From: CALRWV02 sp943371965
GTDB taxonomy: Bacteria; Bacteroidota; JABWAT01
Assembly (NCBI GenBank): GCA_943371965.1
Contig: CALRWV020000002.1
Coordinates: 496,001 to 560,000 of the forward strand
Direction of reading: 5' to 3'
DNA: 64,000 nucleotides
Shown: one piece after another, positions 26,692 through 34,833 of the stretch
Numbering within the stretch: position 1 is the stretch's first letter
Layout of the letters: each line of letters opens with the position of its first letter
Notes under the pieces: model-generated
Told to the model about the DNA's origin: nothing
Database searches by the model: none
Seen by the model: only the letters and a program-made list of their open reading frames with translations
Translations under genes and position numbers: made by a program

Positions 26692-26731
26692 AGGTTGTTA
26701 GGTTATTGGGTTATTGGGTTTTCAGGTTTTC
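26692..26731 (+). repeat. Five-unit octad array RGGTTNTY
   Basis: Exactly phased 8-mers: AGGTTGTT, AGGTTATT, GGGTTATT, GGGTTTTC, AGGTTTTC. It begins 5 bp from the murE start, in its leader. The same unit occurs at 32443-32466. Confidence 0.8.
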
Positions 26732-26791
26732 AGCCAATTCCTTTTTATTTTCTTTTTCCATCTTTCACTTATCATTCTTAATTCGTAATTT

Positions 26792-28912
26792 TTAATTAAT
26801 TGAAATCCCGCCTTCAGCCACCAGAAGCACTTTCATTGATTTCGTATCCGTCAGTTGTTGAGATTTTACTTTTCCGCTTCCAACTACTTTCACCGAATAT
26901 CCTTTACTTTGCAGTTCATTCACTGCCTGACGCAAACTCAATCCTTTTACATTTGGCAATTCGCTTTTTGCAAGTGACGGATTTGTTTTCATGGATGACG
27001 TAAAAATTTTCACTTCAGAAAATTCCGGTATTTTTGAACCGGGCGAAGGTTGAACTTCGGTAACATAACTTCCGTTATCATTGTCGGTTTCAAATTCAAT
27101 TTTCAAATCCATCAACATTATTTCCGCAGCTTCCAAACTCATCCCTTTAATGTTTGGAACAATTTTCATTCCCTTCATGGTATCTGCAATGGCGGCATTT
27201 GCGAAATACTGATTCTCTACGGTTTTACTTGAGCCCATCACTCGTTGTGCAACCCTGCCAAATACGGGCGCACTTACAGTTCCACCATATAATCCTTTTG
27301 ATGGTGAATCGATAATTACAATTCCAGCAAGAATGGGTCTATCAACAGGAAAAAATCCAACGAAGGAAGCCATATATTTTTTTGCGTATTGACCAGCCAT
27401 ATTTTTCTGCGCAGTACCTGTTTTCCCTGCAATTGTTAGGCCTTCAACTTTAGCAGCCTTTGCGGTTCCTTTATCAACAACACCTTGAAACATCATTTTC
27501 AACGTATCGACTGTTATCTGCTCGATTACATTTCTGATTTTCTGCGGTTCAAATGAGTCCGTGATTTCATTGTTCTGATCACGGATTTCCTTTACTACGT
27601 AAGGTTTCATAAGCACACCATTGTTCGCAACCGATGCATACGCGTTCAGCATTTGAAGCGGAGTCACCAGCATTTCATATCCGAACGACATCCAGGGAAG
27701 CGATACTCCTGACCAATCGATCGGTTGTTTCAATTCCCCTTTAATTTCTCCGGGTAAATCAATTCCGGTTTCCATTCCAAAACCAAAATTACGTGCGTAT
27801 CTATAAAATCGGTCTTCACCAATCAATTTGCTGGTTTTGGCCATAACAATATTGCTTGACCGGATTATTCCTTCTGTAAACGTGATCGTTCCTTCCGGTT
27901 CATGGTCAACAACAACTCTATCCAAAATTCTGAACCGACCGTTTTCTGCAAAAATTTTATCACCGGGTTTTCTAACTCCAGTTTCAAGTGCTGCCGCAGC
28001 CGTAACAAGTTTGAATGTTGAACCAGGTTCCAGCACATCTGTAATTGCTTTTATTCTGCTGTCTTCTGCAGACAATTTATCTGCCTGATTCGGATTGAAA
28101 TCAGGATAGTTAGACATGGCAACAATTTCTCCGGTTTGAGGAATCATGAAAATCGCCATTCCGCCAACACCGCCTGTTTCTTCAACTCCTTTTTTTAACT
28201 CTTCATCAACAATACTTTGTGTGATAATGTCCAAGGTAAGCGTAACATTTTTTCCGTTAATCGGATCAAGCCGTGCATAATCTGCGGTTGGAATCCTTCT
28301 TCCCAAACCGTCACGCTGCATCATCATCCAACCATCTTTTCCGCGGATATTTGAATCGTATTGAAGTTCCAATCCGGAAATTCCTTTGTTGTCAACATTG
28401 GTAAAACCAATTAACTGACCGGCTTTTTCGTTGTAACGGTAAAGACGTGAGGGCTCTTTCACTTCAACCAAAGCCGGATGTGTTAGGTCACCAAGCTGCT
28501 TTTTTTTTTCTTCGGGAATGCCACGTTCCAGCCAAACGAAATTTGCCTTTTCCTGAATTTTATTGAGATAATGTCCTGAAGATTTTCCGAAAACACGTGA
28601 AAACTGTTTGGCGATTTTCTGCGCATCTTTACCTACCATGTACGGATCAATTCCAACTGAGTAATTGGTTTGGTTGGTTACAAGTGCCACACCGTTCCGG
28701 TCATAAATTACACCACGGTTTGCCTTCAGCACCAAACGTTCTTCATATTGCTGCCTTCCAAGCTCACGGTACTGTCCTCCAGCGATGACTTGAATCCAAA
28801 ACATGCGCAAAACAAGCACCCCTGTCAAAACGAAAAAACCGATTGCTATAAAATAGAATCGGTTGACAGAATCGTTTTTCGATGTTTGATCGATTGGTTC
28901 CTGGTTTTCCAC
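26792..28912 (-). CDS. ftsI: Division transpeptidase FtsI (PBP with two PASTA domains)
   Basis: A 706-residue class-B penicillin-binding protein that crosslinks septal peptidoglycan. One N-terminal membrane helix (about residues 22-42), a dimerisation domain, and a transpeptidase domain with SxxK (GSTFKLV), SxN (SSNIVMAK) and KTG (AGKTGTAQK) motifs. Two PASTA domains follow (about 575-635 and 640-705; VPNIKGMSLEAAEIML and LPNVKGLSLRQAVNEL). PASTA-bearing FtsI is usual in the Chlorobiota/Ignavibacteria and in Firmicutes but not in most Proteobacteria. It abuts ftsL with no gap. Confidence 0.96.
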   Translation of the reverse strand: MENQEPIDQTSKNDSVNRFYFIAIGFFVLTGVLVLRMFWIQVIAGGQYRELGRQQYEERLVLKANRGVIYDRNGVALVTNQTNYSVGIDPYMVGKDAQKIAKQFSRVFGKSSGHYLNKIQEKANFVWLERGIPEEKKKQLGDLTHPALVEVKEPSRLYRYNEKAGQLIGFTNVDNKGISGLELQYDSNIRGKDGWMMMQRDGLGRRIPTADYARLDPINGKNVTLTLDIITQSIVDEELKKGVEETGGVGGMAIFMIPQTGEIVAMSNYPDFNPNQADKLSAEDSRIKAITDVLEPGSTFKLVTAAAALETGVRKPGDKIFAENGRFRILDRVVVDHEPEGTITFTEGIIRSSNIVMAKTSKLIGEDRFYRYARNFGFGMETGIDLPGEIKGELKQPIDWSGVSLPWMSFGYEMLVTPLQMLNAYASVANNGVLMKPYVVKEIRDQNNEITDSFEPQKIRNVIEQITVDTLKMMFQGVVDKGTAKAAKVEGLTIAGKTGTAQKNMAGQYAKKYMASFVGFFPVDRPILAGIVIIDSPSKGLYGGTVSAPVFGRVAQRVMGSSKTVENQYFANAAIADTMKGMKIVPNIKGMSLEAAEIMLMDLKIEFETDNDNGSYVTEVQPSPGSKIPEFSEVKIFTSSMKTNPSLAKSELPNVKGLSLRQAVNELQSKGYSVKVVGSGKVKSQQLTDTKSMKVLLVAEGGISIN

Positions 28913-29320
28913 TTAGTCTGCCGGTTTCACTTTCTCTAAATCGCTTTTTTTAACCTGAATGACCATTGCCGGTTTCTTGGGAAATGTTAACCCCAATTCC
29001 TTTTCGGCGATGGTTTGAATCCGTTCCACATTTTCGAGTTGATCCACCTGAGATTTTAGCGTCTCGGATGCATTTTGTTCCTTCGACAACGTTTCTTTCA
29101 GCTCAATATTTTCTTTCATCAAATCTTTGACTGCCAGAATATTTCCTATGTAAACCACAATTGCAATCGTTCCTACCAGAATATACAGCAGCATCGTAGT
29201 CGTTTTCATATTCTGAACTTTTTCAACGACTTTCGATTTTTTCTTTGCAGCAGCTTCCGGATTTTGGATTGGTTTATCCAAAGTAACCGGTTCGTTTGAT
29301 TGATAGCTTGAGTAATTCAT
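28913..29320 (-). CDS. ftsL: Cell division protein FtsL-like
   Basis: A 135-residue bitopic protein. A basic cytoplasmic part (AAKKKSKVVEKVQNMK), one membrane helix at about residues 42-63 and a periplasmic coiled coil (LKETLSKEQNASETLKSQ, ERIQTIAEKELGL). The short QTIAEKELGL-type segment before the end is the usual FtsL C-terminal signature. Identification relies on this layout and on the place between rsmH and ftsI, since FtsL diverges strongly. Confidence 0.85.
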   Translation of the reverse strand: MNYSSYQSNEPVTLDKPIQNPEAAAKKKSKVVEKVQNMKTTTMLLYILVGTIAIVVYIGNILAVKDLMKENIELKETLSKEQNASETLKSQVDQLENVERIQTIAEKELGLTFPKKPAMVIQVKKSDLEKVKPAD

Positions 29321-29328
29321 TTGTTGTT

Positions 29329-29356
29329 AGAGCATGGTCGATGGTCAATAGACAAT
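29329..29356 (+). repeat. Four-unit heptad array RGNSNAT
   Basis: AGAGCAT, GGTCGAT, GGTCAAT, AGACAAT in exact 7-nt phase, starting 9 bp from the ftsL start codon. Confidence 0.55.
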
Positions 29357-29389
29357 AGCTTGTTTTATCCTATCCAAATAGGCGATGAC

Positions 29390-29470
29390 TGTCATTGCGA
29401 ATGAAGCGATAACGTAGTGTGGCAATCTATATTTACAAATGTGAGATTGCTTCGGAATACCTCGCAATGA
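29390..29470. repeat. TGTCATTGCGA inverted-repeat element
   Basis: Left arm begins TGTCATTGCGA and ends GGCAATCT; right arm runs from AGATTGCTTCGG to CTCGCAATGA. The arms are imperfect complements separated by about 15 bp. Second copy at 41602-41674. Confidence 0.8.
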
Positions 29471-29518
29471 AAATCTTCAATTTTTCCCCATTCTTCATTC
29501 GTAATTATTAATTAGTAA

Positions 29519-30451
29519 TTAAATTCTTTCCGCCACTCTCATCTTTGCGCTTCTTGCTCTCGGATTTAAACTTACCTCTTCATCCGATGCTTCGATCGCT
29601 TTCCGCTGCACCAGTTTCAGCGTCGCAATTTTTCCGCAGGTGCAAACCGGCTGTTTTGGTGGACAAACACAAGTCAGTGTTTCGTACTTCATAAAATCTT
29701 TAACAATCCGGTCTTCAAGTGAATGGTAACTGATGACAACCAATCTTCCGCCCGGAGTTAAAACATCGAGCGATTTTTTCAGCGCTTCTTCCAGCACTTC
29801 CAGTTCCTTGTTGACTTCAATCCGGATTGCCTGAAAAATCCGTGCGTATGTTTTTTTTCTGTGCGGTTCGAAAATGATGGAGTCGATAATTTCGCACAAT
29901 TCAAAACTGGTGGAAATCGGTTTTACTTTTCTGCGTTTCAAAACTTCACGTGCAATCTGCGGTGAGAATTTTTCTTCCCCGTATCTCCAGAAAACTTTTT
30001 TCAGCTCATCTTCCGAATACGAATTCAGAATTTGTTTTCCTGTTATCTGAATATCTTTTCCCAACCGCAAATCAAGCGGTGCATTTTCGCGGAAGGTGAA
30101 TCCTTTTTCTTTGCTGTCGAGCTGACGGGAAGAAACGCCCAGATCCAGCAAAATTCCATCTGCAGTTTCGTAATCCAACCGGTACAGCATTTCTTTGATT
30201 TTCGCAAAATTGCTTTTTACCGGAACAAATTTTTCACCGAACGGTTTCAGTTTTTCCTTTGCGAAAGCAAGGGCTTCATCATCAACATCAAAACCGATAA
30301 CTCTTCCTTCACCGGAAAGCAGTTTTAGAATTTCTTCGGTATGTCCACCACCGCCCAAGGTTCCATCGATATAAATCCCGTTGGGCTTGATATCCAGAAA
30401 TTTGATAACATCATTTAAAAGAACAGGATTATGGTAATCAGATCCGGCCAT
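29519..30451 (-). CDS. rsmH: 16S rRNA m4C1402 methyltransferase RsmH (MraW)
   Basis: A 310-residue SAM-dependent methyltransferase acting on N4 of C1402 in 16S rRNA. SAM loop DGTLGGGGHTEEIL at about residues 29-42, DLGVSSRQLD, PLDLRLG and the near-C-terminal SYHSLEDRIVK. The Cys-rich stretch (CVCPPKQPVCTCG) near the end is common in this family. It is the second gene of the dcw cluster. Confidence 0.97.
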   Translation of the reverse strand: MAGSDYHNPVLLNDVIKFLDIKPNGIYIDGTLGGGGHTEEILKLLSGEGRVIGFDVDDEALAFAKEKLKPFGEKFVPVKSNFAKIKEMLYRLDYETADGILLDLGVSSRQLDSKEKGFTFRENAPLDLRLGKDIQITGKQILNSYSEDELKKVFWRYGEEKFSPQIAREVLKRRKVKPISTSFELCEIIDSIIFEPHRKKTYARIFQAIRIEVNKELEVLEEALKKSLDVLTPGGRLVVISYHSLEDRIVKDFMKYETLTCVCPPKQPVCTCGKIATLKLVQRKAIEASDEEVSLNPRARSAKMRVAERI

Positions 30452-30460
30452 TTGTTTGTT

Positions 30461-30502
30461 AGCTTTCGGCTATTGGCTGTTGGCTATTAGCTTTCAGCAA
30501 TT
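30461..30502 (+). repeat. Six-unit heptad array RGCTNTY
   Basis: AGCTTTC, GGCTATT, GGCTGTT, GGCTATT, AGCTTTC, AGCAATT in exact 7-nt phase in the mraZ-rsmH spacer, directly beside an octad array. Confidence 0.75.
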
Positions 30503-30506
30503 TATT

Positions 30507-30537
30507 CCTTTGCGACTTCGCGTCTTTGCGAGAAACG
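30507..30537 (-). repeat. CGCAAAGR octad array, inverted
   Basis: Units CCTTTGCG, ACTTCGCG, TCTTTGCG (30507-30530) followed by AGAAACG. Complement of the copy at 19937. Confidence 0.75.
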
Positions 30538-30541
30538 TTTT

Positions 30542-31006
30542 TTACAGCCCGATAATTTTTCCTGCAACGGTTTCGTAATCAGCACCGGCTTTTTTCTGAT
30601 AATCGCTGAAAGTTGCTGGATTCCACAATTCGATTTTATCCATCAATCCCAAAATCAGGATTTCATTTTTGATACCTGCAAAATCAAGGTGACGCTGGGG
30701 AATGTTCAAACGGAACTGGTTATCGAGTTCGAGTTCATTCGCCCAGGAAAGAAAAGTTCTGATAAATGACCGATTATCGGGTGAGCCGATGTAACTGTAG
30801 TCAGAAAGCTTTTCTTCGATGGTTTTCCAGGTTTTGTTGGGATAAAGCAGAAGGGCGCCATCCATGCCGCGGGTAATAATAAAAATTCGGTCGGTATCGA
30901 GATCGACATTTTTCCGGAGTTTCAACGGAAGACTCATTCTTCCTTTGGCATCAAGTGCGTACCGAAACTCACCTTTAAAACTAAAATTTTGGAGGTTCTC
31001 TCCCAT
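30542..31006 (-). CDS. mraZ: MraZ, transcription regulator of the dcw cluster
   Basis: A 154-residue protein with two AbrB-like MraZ halves. The first has the signature DAKGRMSLPLKLR (about residues 19-31); the second has a degenerate form (DNQFRLNIPQRHL). MraZ forms rings and represses the dcw promoter by binding GTGGG direct repeats. Such repeats lie immediately upstream and reach into the start codon. No other in-frame start precedes the conserved region. Confidence 0.95.
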   Translation of the reverse strand: MGENLQNFSFKGEFRYALDAKGRMSLPLKLRKNVDLDTDRIFIITRGMDGALLLYPNKTWKTIEEKLSDYSYIGSPDNRSFIRTFLSWANELELDNQFRLNIPQRHLDFAGIKNEILILGLMDKIELWNPATFSDYQKKAGADYETVAGKIIGL

Positions 31007-31025
31007 AATTTCCCACTTTTACCCA
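31002..31025 (-). promoter_or_regulatory. MraZ operator overlapping the mraZ start codon
   Basis: Read on the minus strand: GTGGG-TAAAA-GTGGG-AAATT-ATGGG. These are three boxes at exact 10-bp period, the known MraZ-binding pattern. The ATG of the last box is the mraZ start codon. A possible -35 (TTGACT, complement of 31058-31063) lies further upstream. Confidence 0.8.
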
Positions 31026-31308
31026 CTAAATGCTAAAATCTCATTAAATGCCATCAAAGTCAAGGAAAATCAGGGTTTGGGAAGGGGTGGGAATGTGAAC
31101 ATTTTTCTTATTGTCGGGATTTGGAGTTACTTGTTTTTTGACTCTGATGGACGCTGAGTTTTAGGATGGATTGGGGGATAACTAAGTTTTAGTGATTATT
31201 TAAATTCTTTAAAGCAGTTCAATTAATTCAATTTGAGATTAATGTATTTATCAATTTCTGCATTTTTTCCTGCTTTTACTTAATTAGCGTAAAAATGAAC
31301 TACCTTTA
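31026..31308. other. Spacer between mraZ and the ABM-like gene
   Basis: Divergent promoter region without an ORF I can support. It carries the putative mraZ promoter at the left and a CTCTGATGGACGCTGAG fragment at 31141-31157 that resembles the GACGCTGA repeat family at 63019. TACCTTTA at 31301-31308 resembles a -7 element just before the structured leader. Confidence 0.4.
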
Positions 31309-31398
31309 CTCCACAAAAAAGTGGAGCCCAGCAACCACTCAAAAAACGGGGCGTTACCGAAAAGCCAAATGAGTAGGAAAAGTTGGGGGAAGCTAAAA
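31309..31398 (+). promoter_or_regulatory. Structured leader able to hide the ribosome site
   Basis: First hairpin CTCCAC (31309-31314) with GTGGAG (31321-31326). Then CCC-AG-CAAC (31327-31335) can pair with GTTGGGG (31382-31388), which contains the GGGGGA ribosome site of the next gene. Inside, ACTCA (31337-31341) pairs with TGAGT (31370-31374), around a GGC/GCC or CGG/CCG hairpin. I do not recognise a known riboswitch class. Confidence 0.5.
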
Positions 31399-31668
31399 AT
31401 GGTAACTGTAATTTTAACGCACGAAGTAAAAGATTTTTCAGAATGGAAAAAAGGATTTGATGCCGGAGAATCCTTCCGTGCACAAAATGGAGTAAAAACG
31501 GTTGCGGTTTATCATTCAGTTGATAATGCAAATCTGGTAACTGCAATTACTGAATTTCCAAGTGCAGAAGCGGTAAAGGGATTTATGTCAAATCCAAACC
31601 TGAAATCGGATATGGAAAAAGCCGGTGTTGTCGGTGCGCCGGAAGTTAAGATTTTGAGCAAAATCTAA
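31399..31668 (+). CDS. Small ABM-like dimeric alpha/beta-barrel protein
   Basis: An 89-residue protein starting at the ATG 31399, ten bases after a strong GGGGGA ribosome site. An upstream in-frame GTG would translate the structured leader and is rejected. The pattern VILTHEVKDFSEWKKGFDAG ... VYHSVDNANLVTAITEFPSAEAVKGFM is that of the dimeric ferredoxin-like (antibiotic biosynthesis monooxygenase/cyclase-like) superfamily. No catalytic residue can be assigned. It is monocistronic and ends at a terminator. Confidence 0.65.
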   Translation: MVTVILTHEVKDFSEWKKGFDAGESFRAQNGVKTVAVYHSVDNANLVTAITEFPSAEAVKGFMSNPNLKSDMEKAGVVGAPEVKILSKI

Positions 31669-31673
31669 ATTCA

Positions 31674-31713
31674 AAAAAAGTGGTGAGATGTCTCAATAAT
31701 CCGCCACTTTTTT
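31674..31713. terminator. Intrinsic terminator, bidirectional
   Basis: AAAAAAGTGG / CCACTTTTTT stem, with an inner TGAGA/TCTCA hairpin, 6 bp after the ABM-like stop. It can also serve the convergent SRAP gene at lower efficiency because that gene ends at 31792. Confidence 0.75.
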
Positions 31714-31791
31714 ATTTTTCGCAAAGAACTATTCAATCATTGCTTTCATTTTTCATATTCTTCAGCGTTTTTCAGCGTCTAAAAAAGTATC

Positions 31792-32436
31792 TCAATCAAA
31801 CATCGAAATCTGATCATCCATTTTTTCTGTTTTTAATTTCGAACCCGGAATCATTTTCAGCATCGATTTCAGAGAATCAATTTCAGTACTTCCCAACCAA
31901 AACTGTTCTTCTTTTTCAGTTAAAATAAACGGCATTCTGTGATGCAGTGATTTTATTTCATCTGCGGCATAAGTGGTAATGATGCCGAATTTATTTTCAG
32001 GTTTTCCCGATTTCTGATTTGTTTCTGTAGCCCACAATCCTGCCATAACAAACGGGAAACCCGAATTCAAACTGATCCGGAATTTTTCCTTTTTCTGCTT
32101 GTTGATATTTTTCCACTCGTAATATCCATCAGCAATGACCAAGCACCGCTGTGAGTTTTCAATGTACTTTTTCCAGTACCCGTTTTCTTCAATGGTCTGT
32201 GCATCAACATTGATGATCAGGCCTTTGAATTTATTTTTTTCCGATCGCTGTTCCGAAAATCCCCAAATCATTTTTTTGATTTTCGGCTCTCCGTTTTCTT
32301 CAACAACAACAAACGTTTCCTGAGAAGGAATTACTTCTTTCTGTTTGGTTTCAAGATCGGTTTTCTGGCGTCTGTAATCCAGGTAATCCTGATAACTCTG
32401 GAAATCTTCAAACTTGATATCGTATCGTCCGCACAT
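31792..32436 (-). CDS. SRAP domain protein (YedK/HMCES-like)
   Basis: A 214-residue protein of the SOS-response-associated peptidase family, which crosslinks to abasic sites in single-stranded DNA. Catalytic residues are all present: Cys2 (MCGRYD), Asn76 (INVDAQT), Glu107 (GYYEWKN) and His166 (HHRMPFIL). Length is normal. It is monocistronic. The upstream spacer is packed with repeats. Confidence 0.92.
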   Translation of the reverse strand: MCGRYDIKFEDFQSYQDYLDYRRQKTDLETKQKEVIPSQETFVVVEENGEPKIKKMIWGFSEQRSEKNKFKGLIINVDAQTIEENGYWKKYIENSQRCLVIADGYYEWKNINKQKKEKFRISLNSGFPFVMAGLWATETNQKSGKPENKFGIITTYAADEIKSLHHRMPFILTEKEEQFWLGSTEIDSLKSMLKMIPGSKLKTEKMDDQISMFD

Positions 32437-32442
32437 GGGTTT

Positions 32443-32466
32443 AGGTTTTTGGGTTGTTAGGTTATT
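32443..32466 (+). repeat. Octad array RGGTTNTT
   Basis: AGGTTTTT, GGGTTGTT, AGGTTATT in exact 8-nt phase, 6 bp from the SRAP start codon. Same unit as at 26692. Confidence 0.7.
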
Positions 32467-32495
32467 GGTTTTTAAAATGCTGGATGTTGGGTGTT

Positions 32496-32525
32496 TCAGC
32501 CAGAGGCTGATTCGCCTTTGGCGCA
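32496..32525. repeat. Double hairpin TCAGCC-GGCTGA, second copy
   Basis: TCAGCCAGAGGCTGA followed by TTCGCCTTTGGCGCA. Same design as the element at 20104-20133. Confidence 0.7.
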
Positions 32526-32537
32526 GAATTGAATCAA

Positions 32538-32615
32538 TGTCACACTGAGGTTCTCGAAGTGTGAATCGATTTTAAAAAATGCTTCGATCCGTCAGCCGAC
32601 GGACTCAGTATGACA
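32538..32615. repeat. TGTCA-type inverted-repeat element
   Basis: TGTCACACTGAGG at the left and ACTCAGTATGACA at the right, with TCGAAG/CTTCGA inside. Confidence 0.65.
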
Positions 32616-32624
32616 ATTAGAATT

Positions 32625-32673
32625 GAGTTCCTTGTTCCTTTTTCCCTGTTCCGGACTCCTGGTTCCGGTCTCC
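32625..32673 (+). repeat. Seven-unit heptad array NNNTYCC
   Basis: GAGTTCC, TTGTTCC, TTTTTCC, CTGTTCC, GGACTCC, TGGTTCC, GGTCTCC in exact 7-nt phase, ending 5 bp before the TPR gene's stop. Confidence 0.75.
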
Positions 32674-32677
32674 GGTT

Positions 32678-33820
32678 TTATTCCCTTCCCAATGCTTTTT
32701 TTGCATTCTTATGGCTATCTGAATAATCCTTCAAAGTCAGCACTTTTTCATACCGTTTTACCGCTTCCTTTTCATCACCCAGCTTTCTGAGCATATCTGC
32801 GCTTCTTAATGTACAGTAGACCACATAGTGATCTGTTTCCCTTTCAATTTCTTCATCTACCGGTTGCAAGGCTTCTTCATAAAATGAAAACGCCAAATCA
32901 TATTTTCCCTGCTGCTGTGCAATGATGCCACGGTAATATGCTATATATCTTGTTTGGTGTGAATAATATAGCGGATCGCCACGACTTATTCGCTGTTCTA
33001 TGGTGGCAAAACTTGAGTCTGCGTCCCAATATTTTCCTATCCGATATGCCATGACTCCACGGCGAAAAAGGAAACGTGCATTTCGTGGATATTTGTCTGA
33101 TAATTCACTGAACAGCGACCACGCTTTCATGTAATCTTTTTCATAGACATCATAAATAATTCCCAAATAGTATTTCGATTCTGTCTTTGCAAAGAGTCCG
33201 GAATCTGCTACCGACTGCAGCAATTTGAGACCTTTTTCTTTATCTCCTTTCGGATAAAACCACATCAGGGGTTTAACAAATGGATAATCTTTGGGTATTA
33301 CATCTGCAAAATAATAAAAAATTCCTGCACCAAATTTTGCATCAATATTTTCATATTTTCCTTCAAGTGCTTCTTCTATACCATCCATGGCTTTTAGTCC
33401 ATAACGGGTTGTCTGAAAATATTTTTCACGGTTTGCAAATGCCCTCGCCTTAAAACCAATTGCTCCGCTTTTATAAAATCTTGCAACAACACCCAGTGAA
33501 TCATTCTTCTCCATTTTACCGCAAATCTCAATAACATTATCCATCTTTTTCTGGAATTCCTCATCGAGATACGGATTCCAGATATCTACCAGAATCTGTG
33601 TCCATAAAATCATTCCATCTATGAAAGGACCTTCAGGACGTTCGGGATGTTTTTTCATATAATTGGCAATCATTTTCTCCGCTTTAATAAATTCCATGTT
33701 GTACATGACATTAATTACGGAATCGATATATTCTTTCTCCGGTGGAATCCAAAACTTGTTTTGTGATTGAACCTGAACACTTGTAAAAATTGAAATAATT
33801 GCTGTTAGTATTAATTTCAT
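32678..33820 (-). CDS. Exported TPR-repeat protein
   Basis: A 380-residue protein with a Sec signal peptide (MKLILTAIISIFTSVQVQSQ). The mature part is helical, with several TPR-like pairs, for example YYLGIIYDVYEKDYMKAW, FLFRRGVMAYRIGKYWDAD, YIAYYRGIIAQQQGKYDLA and ADMLRKLGDEKEAVKRY. TPRs suggest a protein-binding role in the periplasm or outer envelope. It has no close operon partner. Function unknown. Confidence 0.75.
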   Translation of the reverse strand: MKLILTAIISIFTSVQVQSQNKFWIPPEKEYIDSVINVMYNMEFIKAEKMIANYMKKHPERPEGPFIDGMILWTQILVDIWNPYLDEEFQKKMDNVIEICGKMEKNDSLGVVARFYKSGAIGFKARAFANREKYFQTTRYGLKAMDGIEEALEGKYENIDAKFGAGIFYYFADVIPKDYPFVKPLMWFYPKGDKEKGLKLLQSVADSGLFAKTESKYYLGIIYDVYEKDYMKAWSLFSELSDKYPRNARFLFRRGVMAYRIGKYWDADSSFATIEQRISRGDPLYYSHQTRYIAYYRGIIAQQQGKYDLAFSFYEEALQPVDEEIERETDHYVVYCTLRSADMLRKLGDEKEAVKRYEKVLTLKDYSDSHKNAKKALGRE

Positions 33821-33978
33821 TAAACGGATCTTTTATTTTGAATACATGTTATTTGGGGAATTGACTTCATTGAACCGAATATTTGTTTGATAAGAAGAAA
33901 TTGTTTGAATTTATTGAGTAAAGATGGATAACAGAAGGGATTGTTTCAATAGAAGAAGAAAAGGTAGAACTGGAAAAA

Positions 33979-34683
33979 TCAGGATTCCAGATATTTCAGC
34001 AGTTCCTGGGCGCGTTCCTGAATTTCGTTGCTCCAATCAACGTCATGATCAGTTGCCAGTTTTGCATTATATCCGGCACGTTCAAGAATATTAACCATTT
34101 TTGATCCCTCAAGAACATTCAACCTGAGGGTTATTTTCTGACGGTGAGATTCGCTGTTTTCTGGCATCATCATAAGCGAAGAAACTCTGGCCTGATTTTC
34201 TTCAATTGTTTTAATCAACTCAGAAAGGGAATAATTGTAAGGTGCAAATTCAACTTCAATCAAACTTCCGCTTTCATTAAGAGTAAGCAGTTCAGCAATA
34301 ATTTTGTTGATTTCGCGCAAAAGAATGCAGCCAATGTATTTATTTTTTTCATCCACTACCGGAAGCAGGTCTGCGTTATTGTCTGAAAAAGCTTTTACTA
34401 CTTCATAAACGTGGGAAATATGAAGAATTCCCTTAATCGCACTTTTTTGAATATCTGCAACTGTTGGTTCAGAGGATACGGTTTTGGTTTTCCGCTTTTT
34501 GGTTTTACCGAAATAAAGTGCTGAAATGATATCGTTAAGGGTTACCAGCCCTTTGTAAATATTTTTCTCAACAACCGGCAGGGCATTTAAATGATTCTCA
34601 AGCATTAACTTAAGGGAAGCATCCAAATTGCTGTCTGGTTTCAAAACCGGTATGTCAACATTTACGATTTGGTAGACTTGCAT
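33979..34683 (-). CDS. Protein with two CBS domains
   Basis: A 234-residue cytoplasmic protein. CBS1 covers about residues 5-60 (IPVLKPDSNLDASLKLMLE, ALPVVEKNIYKGLVTLNDII); CBS2 about 85-140 (VYEVVKAFSDNNADLLPVVDEKNKYIGCILL). They are separated by a basic linker (KTKKRKTKTVS). The last ~90 residues may form an ACT-like domain. CBS pairs usually bind adenine nucleotides; the target here is unknown. It stands alone, 150 bp from the patatin gene. Confidence 0.82.
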   Translation of the reverse strand: MQVYQIVNVDIPVLKPDSNLDASLKLMLENHLNALPVVEKNIYKGLVTLNDIISALYFGKTKKRKTKTVSSEPTVADIQKSAIKGILHISHVYEVVKAFSDNNADLLPVVDEKNKYIGCILLREINKIIAELLTLNESGSLIEVEFAPYNYSLSELIKTIEENQARVSSLMMMPENSESHRQKITLRLNVLEGSKMVNILERAGYNAKLATDHDVDWSNEIQERAQELLKYLES

Positions 34684-34833
34684 AATTTATTTTATTTATT
34701 CGAATATACTAAATTTCTTTGCCTGGTGCTGTTAACAACATAACTTTTCAATTTTTAATTCATTTTATAAAAAGAATCTTTGAATCAAAAAGTTCTCTTT
34801 TCCAATTGTTTTTTCCTTTATCCTTAGTTTCAA

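Noticed and set aside
31321..31398. N-terminal extension of the ABM-like protein from an upstream GTG
   Set aside because: It would translate the structured leader, the family start matches the ATG at 31399, and a strong ribosome site precedes that ATG.
31309..31398. SAM, c-di-GMP or cobalamin riboswitch identity for the leader
   Set aside because: Fragments such as AGCAACC or GTTACCGA recall known cores, but the required order of conserved segments is absent.
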